Source of the DNA: Pilimelia anulata
Lineage (GTDB): Bacteria; Actinomycetota; Actinomycetes; Mycobacteriales; Micromonosporaceae
DNA length: 64,000 bases
Assembly: GCF_014647895.1 (NCBI RefSeq)
Contig: NZ_BMQB01000002.1
Location: 558,001-622,000 of the forward strand
Direction of reading: 5' to 3'
A program made the position numbers and the translations under genes. How positions within the stretch are numbered: the stretch's first letter is position 1; each line of letters starts with the position of its first letter. The notes beneath the pieces were generated by a model. That model ran no database searches. It was not told where the DNA came from and saw only the letters and a program-made list of their open reading frames with translations. Positions 26,452 through 35,440 of this stretch are shown in pieces.

Positions 26452-28257
26452 GTGGCACCACCTCCAGACGGGCAGATGCGCCCCGGACGGCAACTCGCCA
26501 TCCTCGCCGGGCTCTTCGTGGTCCTGTACCTGCTGGTCATGTTCGTCGGCACCAGCGGGATGAGCTGGTCCGAGCGGTTCGAGCCGCGCCTGGGCCTGGA
26601 CCTCGTCGGCGGCCAGCGGCTCACCCTGGAGGCGCAGCCGCTGCCCAACGGCAACATGCCCACCCAGAAGGAGATGGAGCAGGCCCGCGGCATCATCCAG
26701 CAGCGGGTCGACGCACGCGGTGTGTCCGAGGCGGAGATCATCGTCGAGGGCGAGAAGAACATCGTCATCTCCCGGGCGGGCAGCGGCGCGAACCTGACCT
26801 CGGACATCGGCAACGCCGCTCAGCTCCGCTTCCGCAAGGTGCTCAACCGCACCGACGGCGCGGACCCGTCGGCGACGCCGACCCCGTCCGCCACGCCGAC
26901 GCCCAGCGGCAGCGCGGCGCCGAAGCCGACCCCGGCCCCGAGCGCCCCGGCGGCCAAGCCGAGCGCCCCGGCCGCCGTGCCGGCGCCCACCGCGACCCCG
27001 ATCGCGACGCCGCCGCAGCGCACCAAGAAGAACAATGCCGAGCTACTCGCCGACGCGAAGAAGAAGGTCGGCCCGCAGGCGTGGGCGGCGGCCGAGGCGC
27101 TGAAGGCGCCGGACGCCGGCAAGACCGCGGCGCTCAAGCCGTTCGCCCAGCTCACCGCGGAGGAGGTCGGCGCGCTGCCGCCGGCGATCCAGTTCAACGT
27201 CCCGCAGGTCACCTGCGAGAAGCTGGACAACCGCCGGCAGGGCTCGATCGTGGACGAGAAGGCCAGGGCGGTCGCCTGCCAGGAGGGCAGCAAGTACCTC
27301 CTGGACATCGCCAAGGTCATCGGCACCGACGTGGAGACCGCGAGCCCGCAGGTCGACCAGAACGGCGAGCGGGTCGTCAGCCTCCAGTTCTCCTCGGACG
27401 GCGCGGGCAAGTGGACGAACCTGACCCGGGAGGCGTTCAACAACTCCGGGCCGGCGGAGACCAAGTGCCCGCAGCAGGTGCTGGGCAGCAACCAGCACTG
27501 CCTCGTCGCGGTGGTCCTGGACAACGAGATCATCTCGGCGCCGGAGATCCAGGGCGTGCTCGGCGAGCAGTCGCAGATCACCGGCAACTTCTCGCCGAAG
27601 GAAGCCGAGCAGCTCTCCTCGCAGATCCGCTACGGCGCGCTGCCGGTGACGTTCGAGCAGCTCGACGCGCAGACCGTGTCGGCGACCCTGGGTACCGAGC
27701 ACCTCAAGGCGGGCCTGCTCGCCGCGGGCATCGGCCTGCTGCTGGTCATCATCTACTCGTTCTTCTACTACCGGCTGCTCGGCACGGTCATCTTCCTCAG
27801 CCTGGTGCTGTCGGCGCTGCTGGTCTTCGGCGCGCTGGTGTTCCTCGGCCGGCAGATCGGCTTCACCCTGACCCTCGCCGGCATCGCCGGGTTCATCGTG
27901 TCGCTGGGTGTCGCCGCGGACTCGTTCGTCATCTACTTCGAACGACTCAAGGACGAGATCCGGGACGGCCGGTCGCCGCGCAGCGCGGTCCCGCGGGCGT
28001 GGGCCCGGGCCCGGCGGACGATCATCTCGGCGAACGCCATCACCATCATGGCCTCGGTGATCCTGTACCTGGTCTCCGTCGGCACGGTGAAGGGTTTCGC
28101 GTTCGCGCTCGGCCTGGCCACGGTCCTCGACCTCGTCGTGGTCTTCCTCTTCCGACACCCGATCATGACGATGTTCGCGCGGACGAAGGCGTTCCTCTCG
28201 CCGCGGGTCAGCGGCCTCGGCCGGGTCCTGCAGCGCGACGACGCGAAGGAGGCCTGA
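26452..28257 (+). CDS. secD: Protein translocase subunit SecD
   Basis: SecD with SecF uses the proton gradient to pull proteins out of the Sec channel. The 601-residue protein has TM1 (about 14-34), a large extracytoplasmic domain and five C-terminal helices including the RND-type stretch LTLAGIAGFIVSLGVAADSFVIYFER. The P1 domain carries a low-complexity Pro/Ala/Ser/Thr insert (about 133-190) and an extra Lys/Ala helix region. The GTG at 26452 directly precedes the natural N-terminus. Stop and secF start are 1 base apart. Confidence 0.95.
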   Translation: MAPPPDGQMRPGRQLAILAGLFVVLYLLVMFVGTSGMSWSERFEPRLGLDLVGGQRLTLEAQPLPNGNMPTQKEMEQARGIIQQRVDARGVSEAEIIVEGEKNIVISRAGSGANLTSDIGNAAQLRFRKVLNRTDGADPSATPTPSATPTPSGSAAPKPTPAPSAPAAKPSAPAAVPAPTATPIATPPQRTKKNNAELLADAKKKVGPQAWAAAEALKAPDAGKTAALKPFAQLTAEEVGALPPAIQFNVPQVTCEKLDNRRQGSIVDEKARAVACQEGSKYLLDIAKVIGTDVETASPQVDQNGERVVSLQFSSDGAGKWTNLTREAFNNSGPAETKCPQQVLGSNQHCLVAVVLDNEIISAPEIQGVLGEQSQITGNFSPKEAEQLSSQIRYGALPVTFEQLDAQTVSATLGTEHLKAGLLAAGIGLLLVIIYSFFYYRLLGTVIFLSLVLSALLVFGALVFLGRQIGFTLTLAGIAGFIVSLGVAADSFVIYFERLKDEIRDGRSPRSAVPRAWARARRTIISANAITIMASVILYLVSVGTVKGFAFALGLATVLDLVVVFLFRHPIMTMFARTKAFLSPRVSGLGRVLQRDDAKEA

Positions 28258-28258
28258 G

Positions 28259-29434
28259 ATGAGCGGGCTCGCGACTCGGCTCTACAAGGGCGAGGCCGGC
28301 GTCAACATCGTCGGCCGGCGCAACATGTGGTTCGGCGTGGCCGGCGGGGCGATCCTCGTCGCCATCCTGAGCTTCGTCCTGTCCGGCTTCCACCTCGGCA
28401 TCGAGTTCGCCGGCGGCAACCAGTTCAGCGTGCCGGCGACCGTCGGCACGCAGGAGCAGGTGGAGGAGGCGTTCCGCGACGCCGGCGCCACCGTCGGCAC
28501 GTCGCAGAAGGTCGGCGGCAACGCGTACGACATCAAGACCGCCGCCCTCGACCCGGACGACGTGGACCGGGTGCGGCAGACGGTCGAGGCGAAGTTCGGC
28601 CTGCCCGCCAACGCGATCAGCACCGCGGCGGTCAGCGCGGCGTGGGGGGCGCAGATCACCCGCAGCGCGCTGATCGGCCTGGCGCTGTTCATCGCCGCGG
28701 TGGCGGTGTACCTGGTCATCCGGTTCGAGTGGCGGATGGCGGCGGCGGCGATCGCCTCGCTGGTCCTGGACCTCATCCTCACCGCGGGCGTGTACTCGCT
28801 CACCGGGTTCGAGGTCACCCCGTCGACCGTCATCGGCTTCCTGACGATCCTCGGCTTCGCCCTGTACGACGTCGTCGTCGTGTTCGACAAGATCCAGGAG
28901 AACACGCGCGGGATCACCGCCAGCGGCACCCAGACGTACGCCGAGGCGGCCAACCTGGCCGTCAACCAGACGCTGATGCGGTCGATCAACACCGGCCTGG
29001 TGGCGCTGCTGCCGGTCGGCGGCCTGCTGTTCATCGGCGCCGGGCTGATGAAGGCCGGCACGCTGAAGGACCTCAGCCTGGTGCTGTTCGTCGGCATGGC
29101 CTTCGCGGTCCTGTCGTCGATCTTCTTCGCGACGCCGGTCCTGGTGGCGCTGAAGAGCGCCGAGCCGCGGATCAAGGCGCACACCCAGCGCGTCCTCGGC
29201 CGGCGGGCGGCCATCGCCCGCGGCGAGGAGGTGCCGGGCAGCCGGCGCCGGGCCAACCGGCCGGCCGCGGCCCCGGCGGCGCCCGCGGCGCCGGCCGCGG
29301 AGGCGCCGGCCACCGGTGCGGGCGAGGGCGGCAGCACCGGCGGCGGGGCGACCCGGCCGTCCGGCGGGGCGCCGCGACCGGGCAGCCGGCCGGGCAGCAA
29401 GGGCCGGCGATCCGGCGGCGGCAAGCGCCGCTGA
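28259..29434 (+). CDS. secF: Protein translocase subunit SecF
   Basis: The 391-residue partner of SecD has the family pattern: TM1 (about 25-43), the motif GIEFAGGNQF, a small external domain, then five helices with TVIGFLTILGFALYDVVVVFD. The C-terminal tail of about 75 residues is rich in Gly, Pro, Ala and Arg and is probably disordered in the cytoplasm. A 34-bp palindrome ends the operon. Confidence 0.96.
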   Translation: MSGLATRLYKGEAGVNIVGRRNMWFGVAGGAILVAILSFVLSGFHLGIEFAGGNQFSVPATVGTQEQVEEAFRDAGATVGTSQKVGGNAYDIKTAALDPDDVDRVRQTVEAKFGLPANAISTAAVSAAWGAQITRSALIGLALFIAAVAVYLVIRFEWRMAAAAIASLVLDLILTAGVYSLTGFEVTPSTVIGFLTILGFALYDVVVVFDKIQENTRGITASGTQTYAEAANLAVNQTLMRSINTGLVALLPVGGLLFIGAGLMKAGTLKDLSLVLFVGMAFAVLSSIFFATPVLVALKSAEPRIKAHTQRVLGRRAAIARGEEVPGSRRRANRPAAAPAAPAAPAAEAPATGAGEGGSTGGGATRPSGGAPRPGSRPGSKGRRSGGGKRR

Positions 29435-29450
29435 CGCCGCGCGAGCGCAG

Positions 29451-29484
29451 GGGTGGGGAGGCCGCGATCGCGGCCTCCCCACCC
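29451..29484. terminator. Terminator of the secDF operon, perfect 34-bp palindrome
   Basis: 17-bp arms, 29451-29467 and 29468-29484, with no unpaired spacer; the innermost bases must open to form the loop. Confidence 0.75.
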
Positions 29485-29611
29485 GCATTCCGGGCCCCGG
29501 CCGGGCCGTCGCGGCGGGCCGGCGGCGGGCGCGCGCGGGCGGCGGATCACCGGTGCGGGGACGCCGCGCAGGCGCAACCGCACGGCCGAAGCGCCGGCCC
29601 GATACGCCGGG

Positions 29612-29617
29612 TACGAT
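29612..29617 (+). promoter_or_regulatory. Probable -10 box of rel
   Basis: TACGAT, about 135 bases before the GTG start of rel. Confidence 0.4.
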
Positions 29618-29753
29618 GGCCTTCCTGCCCGCCCCGAGGTTTTCCCAGGGTAACGGCGCTGTCGCAGGCAGTTCCGCCCCGGGAGTGCACCGGTGTCGGG
29701 TTCACAGCACGTCGACCGCGGTCGGCGAGCCGGCGTGATGAGGAGCAGCCCCG

Positions 29754-32700
29754 GTGTCCAGCGACGTCGCGCCCCCGTCCCGTGGGTCGGCGCCCGCCGA
29801 CGGTGCGACACAGCATTCCGCCGGCGTCGCGCCCGACCCGGCGGCGCGCAACGGCGCGGTCCCCGGCGGGCGTGCCGCCCACGCCGACCCGGCCGGTCCC
29901 GGGCCCGCTGCCGAGCCGGAGCCCGAACCCGAGCGCGAATCCGCTGCCGTCGTTGTCGGACCCGACTCCGCCACGGCGGGTGAATCCGGCGCGGTGGGCG
30001 AGTCCGGCGTGGCGGGGGAGTCCGACGGCAATCCGTCGGCCGGGACCCCGGGCGCGGCCGGATTGCCCACCGGCAGCCCCGATGCGTCCGCCGACAACCC
30101 GACCGGGCCCGGCGCCACCGCCGGCGGTCCGGCTGCCGACCGGGCTGTTGATCGGGTCGCCCCGGCCGCGGCCGGACCCTCCGCCGCGGGTGGTGAGCGG
30201 GATGCCGGCCCGCCGCGGCCCGCCGCCGACCCCGGCAGCGAATCCGCCGGCGACGGACCCGCCGACGGCGGTGCGGCAGGCGGCGACGCCGGCACCGCGC
30301 GCGAGGGAACCGATACCGCGCCGGCCGACGCCGCCGGCCCGCACGACGATGCCGGCCCGCACGATGCCGGCCCGCACGATGCCGGCCCCGCCGGCGGCGG
30401 TACGCCCGCCGACGTCGCCAGCGCCAACGGGGCCGCGCCGGCGAGGGGTCCCGGTACCGAACTCGGCCCGAGCACCCGGCCCGTCGTCGTCGGCGACCCC
30501 GGTCCGTTCGCGCTCGCCGGCGCCCCCACCGGCCGGCGGGTCCGCGCCCGGCTCGCCCGGTTCAACGCGCCGTGGCAGACGCCGCAGGTCAGCGAGGTCC
30601 TCGAACCGCTGATCGCCGTCCACCGCAACGCCCACCCGAAGGCCGACGCGCGACTGCTCCAGCGGGCGTTCGACACCGCCTCGCACTGGCACGAGGGGCA
30701 GTTCCGCAAGTCCGGCGACCCGTACATCACCCACCCGCTCGCCGTGGCCACGATCCTGGCCAACCTCGGCATGGACACGACCACGCTGGTCGCCGCGCTG
30801 CTGCACGACACCATCGAGGACACGCCGTACACCCTGGACGAGATGCGCCGGGACTTCGGCGAGGAGGTGACGCTGCTGGTCGACGGCGTCACCAAGCTGG
30901 ACCGGGTGAAGCTCGGCGACGCGGCGAAGGCCGAGACCATCCGCAAGATGGTCGTGGCGATGGCGAAGGACCCGCGGGTCCTGGTGATCAAGCTGGCCGA
31001 CCGGCTGCACAACATGCGCACGCTGACCTTCCTGCCCCGCCCCAAGCAGGAGCAGAAGGCCAAGGAGACGCTGGAGATCCTCGCCCCGCTCGCGCACCGG
31101 CTGGGCATGAACACGATCAAGTGGGAGCTGGAGGACCTGTCCTTCGGCACGCTGTTCCCGAAGCGGTACGAGGAGATCAACCGGCTGATCGGCGAGCACC
31201 AGCCGCAGCGGGAGGCGCTGCTGCGCCAGGTCACCAAGAAGGTCGGCCTGGACCTGCGCAGCGCCAAGATCAAGGCCGAGGTCAACGGCCGGCCCAAGCA
31301 CCTGTACTCGATCTACCAGAAGATGATTGTCCGTGGCCGCGAGTTCTCCGACATCTACGACCTCGTCGGGGTGCGCATCCTGGTCGACACCGTCCGCGAC
31401 TGCTACGCGGCGCTCGGCGTGATCCACGCGAACTGGCAGCCCGTGCCGGGCCGGTTCAAGGACTACATCGCCATGCCGAAGTTCAACATGTACCAGTCGC
31501 TGCACACCACGGTGATCGGCCCGACCGGCAAGCCGGTGGAGATGCAGATCCGCACGTACGCCATGCACCGCACCGCCGAGTACGGCATCGCGGCGCACTG
31601 GAAGTACAAGGAGGTCAAGAACGCCGCGGTGGTCGGCCCGCCGGCGCACATCGACGAGATGACCTGGCTACGGCAGCTCCTGGACTGGCAGCGCGAGGCC
31701 AGCGACCCGAGCGAGTTCCTGGACGCCCTGCGCTTCGACCTGTCGAGCCAGGAGGTCTACGTCTTCACGCCCAAGGGCGACGTGATCCCGCTGCCGACCG
31801 GGTCGACGCCGGTGGACTTCGCGTACGCGGTGCACACCGAGGTCGGGCACAAGTGCATCGGCGCCCGGGTCAACGGCAAGCTGGTGCCGCTGGAGTCGAC
31901 GCTGTCCAACGGCGATGTGATCGAGATCTTCACGTCCAAGTCGGAGACCGCCGGGCCGTCCCAGGACTGGCTGGGCTTCGTCAAGAGCCCGCGGGCCCGG
32001 ACGAAGATCCGCCAGTACTTCAACAAGGAGCGGCGCGAGGAGGCCATCGAGATCGGCAAGGCGTCGATCACGAAGGCGATGCGCAAGCAGGGCCTGCCGT
32101 TGCAGCGCCTGCTCACCCCCGACTCACTGATGGCGATCGCCCGCGACCTGCACCTGTCCGACCTGGCGTCGCTGTACGCGGCGGTGGGGGAGAGCCAGGT
32201 GTCCGCGCAGTCGGTGGTCACCCGCCTGGTCGCCGGGTACGGCGGCGAGGAGGGCGCGGTCGAGGACATCGCCGAGACCGCCATGCCGACCCGCCCGCCG
32301 CGGCACCGCGGCGCCGGTCAGGACCCGGGCGTGGTGGTCAAGGACGTTAGCGACGTGTGGGTGAAGCTGGCCCGCTGCTGCACCCCGGTACCGGGCGACA
32401 AGATCTTCGGGTTCGTCACCCGCTCCGGCGGGGTGAGCGTGCACCGCGAGGGCTGCGCCAACGCCGACGACCTGCGCGAGCAGAGCGAGCGGCTGGTCCA
32501 GGTCGAGTGGAAGCCGACGTCGGCGTCGACGTTCCTGGTGGCGATCCAGGTGGAGGCGCTGGACCGGCACAAGCTGCTCGCGGACGTCACCAAGGTGATG
32601 AGCGAGGAGCGGGTGAACATCCTGTCGGCGACGGTGACGACGACGCGGGACCGGGTGGCGGTGAGCCGGTTCAGCTTCGAGATGGCCGACCCGAAGCACC

Positions 32701-32774
32701 TGGGGCACCTGCTGGCCGCAGTCCGCAAGGTGGACGGCGTCTTCGACGCCTACCGCGTCACCTCCGGCGCCTGA
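29754..32774 (+). CDS. rel: Bifunctional (p)ppGpp synthetase/hydrolase with long N-terminal extension
   Basis: This enzyme makes and degrades (p)ppGpp in the stringent response. The core starts near residue 262 and has the usual order: HD hydrolase domain (HD pair at 351-352 in LLHDTIED), synthetase domain (YDLVGVRI at about 535), TGS (about 665-730), helical region and C-terminal ACT domain. Core length is normal (about 745 residues). The first about 260 residues are an acidic, Gly/Ala/Pro/Asp-rich stretch without predicted fold, including short [10 protein letters not shown] repeats; related Rel proteins lack so long an extension. The GTG at 29754 is supported by AGGAG 8 bases upstream, but a shorter in-frame start cannot be excluded. 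It converges with the cyclophilin gene at a hairpin. Confidence 0.93.
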   Translation: MSSDVAPPSRGSAPADGATQHSAGVAPDPAARNGAVPGGRAAHADPAGPGPAAEPEPEPERESAAVVVGPDSATAGESGAVGESGVAGESDGNPSAGTPGAAGLPTGSPDASADNPTGPGATAGGPAADRAVDRVAPAAAGPSAAGGERDAGPPRPAADPGSESAGDGPADGGAAGGDAGTAREGTDTAPADAAGPHDDAGPHDAGPHDAGPAGGGTPADVASANGAAPARGPGTELGPSTRPVVVGDPGPFALAGAPTGRRVRARLARFNAPWQTPQVSEVLEPLIAVHRNAHPKADARLLQRAFDTASHWHEGQFRKSGDPYITHPLAVATILANLGMDTTTLVAALLHDTIEDTPYTLDEMRRDFGEEVTLLVDGVTKLDRVKLGDAAKAETIRKMVVAMAKDPRVLVIKLADRLHNMRTLTFLPRPKQEQKAKETLEILAPLAHRLGMNTIKWELEDLSFGTLFPKRYEEINRLIGEHQPQREALLRQVTKKVGLDLRSAKIKAEVNGRPKHLYSIYQKMIVRGREFSDIYDLVGVRILVDTVRDCYAALGVIHANWQPVPGRFKDYIAMPKFNMYQSLHTTVIGPTGKPVEMQIRTYAMHRTAEYGIAAHWKYKEVKNAAVVGPPAHIDEMTWLRQLLDWQREASDPSEFLDALRFDLSSQEVYVFTPKGDVIPLPTGSTPVDFAYAVHTEVGHKCIGARVNGKLVPLESTLSNGDVIEIFTSKSETAGPSQDWLGFVKSPRARTKIRQYFNKERREEAIEIGKASITKAMRKQGLPLQRLLTPDSLMAIARDLHLSDLASLYAAVGESQVSAQSVVTRLVAGYGGEEGAVEDIAETAMPTRPPRHRGAGQDPGVVVKDVSDVWVKLARCCTPVPGDKIFGFVTRSGGVSVHREGCANADDLREQSERLVQVEWKPTSASTFLVAIQVEALDRHKLLADVTKVMSEERVNILSATVTTTRDRVAVSRFSFEMADPKHLGHLLAAVRKVDGVFDAYRVTSGA

Positions 32775-32789
32775 CCCGCCGGACACGCC

Positions 32790-32822
32790 GATGGCGGCCG
32801 CCCGGGCCGGGCGACCGCCATC
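32790..32822. terminator. Bidirectional terminator hairpin after rel
   Basis: 14-bp stem with one mismatch (32790-32803 and 32809-32822) and a 5-base loop, between rel and the convergent cyclophilin gene. Confidence 0.75.
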
Positions 32823-32831
32823 CGACGTACG

Positions 32832-33632
32832 CTAGCTGATCGTGATCGACTTGATGACGATGTCGTTCTTCGGGTGGCCGCCGCTGCTGCCGAGCTTCTC
32901 GTAGGCCTTGTCGTCGCCGGCCTTCGTGGCCTTCTTGATCACCTCGATGCCCGCGGCGTCGACCTTGCCGAACACCGTGTACTCCGGGTCCAGCTTGAAG
33001 CTGTCGTGGGTGAAGAAGAACTGGCTGCCGTTGCTGTCCGGGTTCTGCGTCCGGGCCATCGCCAGGGTCCCCGCCGGGTACGGGTCGGGCAGGTTGACCG
33101 GCAGGTTCTCGGTGCCGTACCGGTAGCTCGGCCCGCCCCGCCCGTCGGTCTCCCGGTACCCCTTGCCCTTGGCGTTCGGGTCGCCGCACTGGAGCACGGC
33201 CGGGATCATCCGGTGGCACTTGGTACCGTCGTAGAAGCCCTTCTGCGCCAGGTACATCAGGCTCTCCGACGTGCACGGCGACTTGGCCAGGTCCATCGTG
33301 GCGTTGATGTCGCCGAAGTTGGTGTGGAACGTCACCGTCTTGGTGCCCACCATCGACGCGGTCGCCGGCGGCTTGCCGACGTCCTTGACGATCGAGCCGC
33401 CGGTCGCGTCGGAGTCCAGCCAGGTGCACGCCTTGCTGGTCGGCGGCGGGGGCACGTACGTCACCTTGTAGATGACCCAGGCGGTGCCGCCGGCCACGAC
33501 CGCGAGCGCCGCGCCGCCGGCGACCCAGATGCGGGTCTTGCGCCGCTTGCGCGCGGTCGCCCTGCGCTCGGCCATGTCTTTCTCCAGGCGCGCCCGCGCC
33601 GCGGCCCGCTCCGGCTGGTTGGTCGCGTTCAC
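32832..33632 (-). CDS. Membrane-anchored cyclophilin-type peptidyl-prolyl isomerase
   Basis: The 266-residue protein has a basic N-terminal tail, one TM helix (about 35-55) and a cyclophilin domain (about 95-266) facing outside. Catalytic-type residues are present: HR in KCHRMIP, QFFFTH and the LAMAR segment. It should speed proline isomerisation in exported proteins. Paired cysteines (CTW, PCTS, KCHR, LQCGD) may form disulfides. The GTG start has AAGGAG 6 bases upstream. The same place beside rel is held by a cyclophilin in mycobacteria (Rv2582). A second, degenerate copy lies 37 bases upstream in the same operon. Confidence 0.92.
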   Translation of the reverse strand: MNATNQPERAAARARLEKDMAERRATARKRRKTRIWVAGGAALAVVAGGTAWVIYKVTYVPPPPTSKACTWLDSDATGGSIVKDVGKPPATASMVGTKTVTFHTNFGDINATMDLAKSPCTSESLMYLAQKGFYDGTKCHRMIPAVLQCGDPNAKGKGYRETDGRGGPSYRYGTENLPVNLPDPYPAGTLAMARTQNPDSNGSQFFFTHDSFKLDPEYTVFGKVDAAGIEVIKKATKAGDDKAYEKLGSSGGHPKNDIVIKSITIS

Positions 33633-33669
33633 CCTCGCTCCTTCGCGCGTGTGCTGCTGCTGGTCTCGC

Positions 33670-34518
33670 TCACCGCGGGCTGGCCGAGGGGGTCGGCGTC
33701 GCGGTCGGCGTGACCGTCATGATCGGCTGGTTCGGGATGCCGCCCTCGACGGTGACCGACGTCAGCGTCAGGGCGGTTTTCGGCTTGGTCCCGCCGGGCG
33801 CCGTGCCCGCCTTGACCACGCGGTCGACGTGGTTGATGCCGGCGGTGAGGTAGCCCACCGGGGCGAGTGTCGGATCGCTCGTGCGGATGTCCTTGTACAC
33901 GATGGCGAACTGGCTGCCGTACGTGCCGAGGTTGTTGCGGACCAGCGCGATCGTGCCGCGCAGGTACTGCGGGTCGCCGGCCGGCGACGGCGAGCCGGCC
34001 GGGGCCGGCGCGGGCAGGTTCTCGCCCAGTACGCCGTACGTCGGGCCGCCCGCGCCGGTGCCGGTGGGGTCGCCGCAGCGCAGGTACTCGGGGGTGAGCG
34101 CGTGGCAGGTGGTGTTGTTGAAGAAGCCGCGCCCGGCCAGGTGCCGCAGGCTGGCCACGCCGCACGGCGCGGTGCCCTGCTCCAGCGTGATGTCGAGCTG
34201 GCCCTGGTTGGTCGAGGCGGTCAGCACCGCGTCGCCGACCGCGGGGTTGCCGCGGCGCGGCGGCTCGCCGACGTCGCGCAGGTTGCTGTCGGCGGCGGGG
34301 TCGAGGCGGGTCCAGTCGCAGCCGCCGGCGCCGGGGCGCGGGTCGTCGTCGCCGCCGAAGAACCAGAACGCGCCGACGACCACCAGCAGCACGGCGAGCC
34401 CGGTGGCGATGCCCGCCACGAGCTGCCGGCGCCGGCGCACCTGCTCGGCCCGCCGGGCGAGCTGCCGCTGCCGTTTGGACCGGGCCAGCGCCCGCGCGCG
34501 TTCGTTACCGGAAGCCAC
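33670..34518 (-). CDS. Membrane-anchored cyclophilin-like protein, probably without isomerase activity
   Basis: The 282-residue protein has the same layout as its neighbour: basic N-terminus, TM helix (about 33-53), external cyclophilin-like domain. The catalytic HR pair is replaced (TCHALTP in place of KCHRMIP) and the QFFFTH motif reads QFAIVY, so activity is unlikely. The four cysteines align with those of the neighbour. The tail is Thr/Pro/Ser-rich. It is the first gene of the operon; GTG start with GGGAG upstream. It probably arose by duplication and may bind peptides without turning them over. Confidence 0.85.
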   Translation of the reverse strand: MASGNERARALARSKRQRQLARRAEQVRRRRQLVAGIATGLAVLLVVVGAFWFFGGDDDPRPGAGGCDWTRLDPAADSNLRDVGEPPRRGNPAVGDAVLTASTNQGQLDITLEQGTAPCGVASLRHLAGRGFFNNTTCHALTPEYLRCGDPTGTGAGGPTYGVLGENLPAPAPAGSPSPAGDPQYLRGTIALVRNNLGTYGSQFAIVYKDIRTSDPTLAPVGYLTAGINHVDRVVKAGTAPGGTKPKTALTLTSVTVEGGIPNQPIMTVTPTATPTPSASPR

Positions 34519-34593
34519 GCGCGCTCCCTTCGTCGTCCTCCGTCACCGACCCGGTGCCCGGGCCGCGCGTGGGCCACGCCACACGCCCGCCAG

Positions 34594-34618
34594 AGTGTAC
34601 GGGTCGATCCCGGGATCG
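34594..34618. promoter_or_regulatory. Divergent promoter region: -10 box and 14-bp palindrome
   Basis: TACACT on the minus strand (34594-34599) is a possible -10 box for the cyclophilin operon. A perfect palindrome CGATCCCGGGATCG lies at 34605-34618. Confidence 0.35.
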
Positions 34619-34690
34619 GGTGGACCGAGGCGCCGGGTTTGCGCCGGTCGGTGCCGGCCGGTGTGCGCCGGTGGGCGGCGATGTGCCCCG

Positions 34691-34696
34691 TATGAT
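34691..34696 (+). promoter_or_regulatory. Probable -10 box of the hydrolase-hisS operon
   Basis: TATGAT, about 42 bases before the GTG start. Confidence 0.45.
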
Positions 34697-34738
34697 CGGT
34701 CGCTGCGGCGCACGACGACGAGGCACCTGGAGGAATCA

Positions 34739-35437
34739 GTGTTGGTCGACGGCTTCCCGGCCGACGCGTTCGGGACCAACTGCTACGTCGCCGCGGTCGG
34801 CAAGGGCGAGCAGTGCGTGATCGTCGATCCGGGCATCGGCGTGCTGGACCGGCTGGACGAGCTGATCGCCCGGCACCGGCTGCACCCGGCGGCGGTCCTG
34901 CTCACCCACGGGCACCTGGACCACACGTTCTCGGTGGTGCCGGTGTGCGGGGCCCGGGGCATCCCCGCGTACGCCCACCCGGCGGACCGCGAGCTGCTGG
35001 CCGACCCGGCCAAGGGGCTGTCGGCGGACATGACGGCGCTGTTCGGCGGGCGGCTGCCGTACACCGAGCCGGACGACGTGCGGGAGCTGGCCGACGGCGC
35101 GACGCTGCGCCTGGCCGGGCTGGAGATCGTCGTCGACCACGCGCCGGGGCACACCCGCGGCTCGGTGATGTTCCGGCTGCCGGCCGCGGACGCGTTCGAC
35201 GCCGACCAGGTGTGCCTGTCCGGGGACGTGCTGTTCGCCGGTTCGATCGGCCGCACCGACCTGCCCGGCGGGAGCATGCGCGAGATGGCGACCAGCCTGC
35301 GCACCAAGGTGCTGCCGCTGGCCGACGACACGGTCGTCCTGCCCGGCCACGGGCCGGCGACGACGATCGGCCGCGAGCGGGCGGCGAACCCGTACCTGCG
35401 GGACGCGGCCACGACGTCCCCGAACCGAGGCTGGTGA
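34739..35437 (+). CDS. Metallo-beta-lactamase-fold hydrolase (glyoxalase II-like)
   Basis: The 232-residue protein has the zinc motif THGHLDH, followed by the third ligand His in HAPGHTRGS, an Asp in SGDVLF and the last His in PGHGP. These are the ligands of a two-zinc thioesterase of the hydroxyacylglutathione hydrolase family. Actinobacteria lack glutathione, so the real substrate is probably another thioester. The GTG start has GGAGGA upstream. It precedes hisS by 3 bases, an arrangement also found in mycobacteria (Rv2581c). Confidence 0.9.
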   Translation: MLVDGFPADAFGTNCYVAAVGKGEQCVIVDPGIGVLDRLDELIARHRLHPAAVLLTHGHLDHTFSVVPVCGARGIPAYAHPADRELLADPAKGLSADMTALFGGRLPYTEPDDVRELADGATLRLAGLEIVVDHAPGHTRGSVMFRLPAADAFDADQVCLSGDVLFAGSIGRTDLPGGSMREMATSLRTKVLPLADDTVVLPGHGPATTIGRERAANPYLRDAATTSPNRGW

Positions 35438-35440
35438 CCG

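Larger units (their letters stand above)
29435..29753 (+). other. Intergenic region between secF and rel
   Basis: The region holds the secDF terminator (29451-29484) and a probable rel promoter at 29612-29617 with a leader of about 130 bases. Related genomes usually carry apt (adenine phosphoribosyltransferase) between secF and rel; no apt-like coding is visible here in any frame. Confidence 0.6.
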
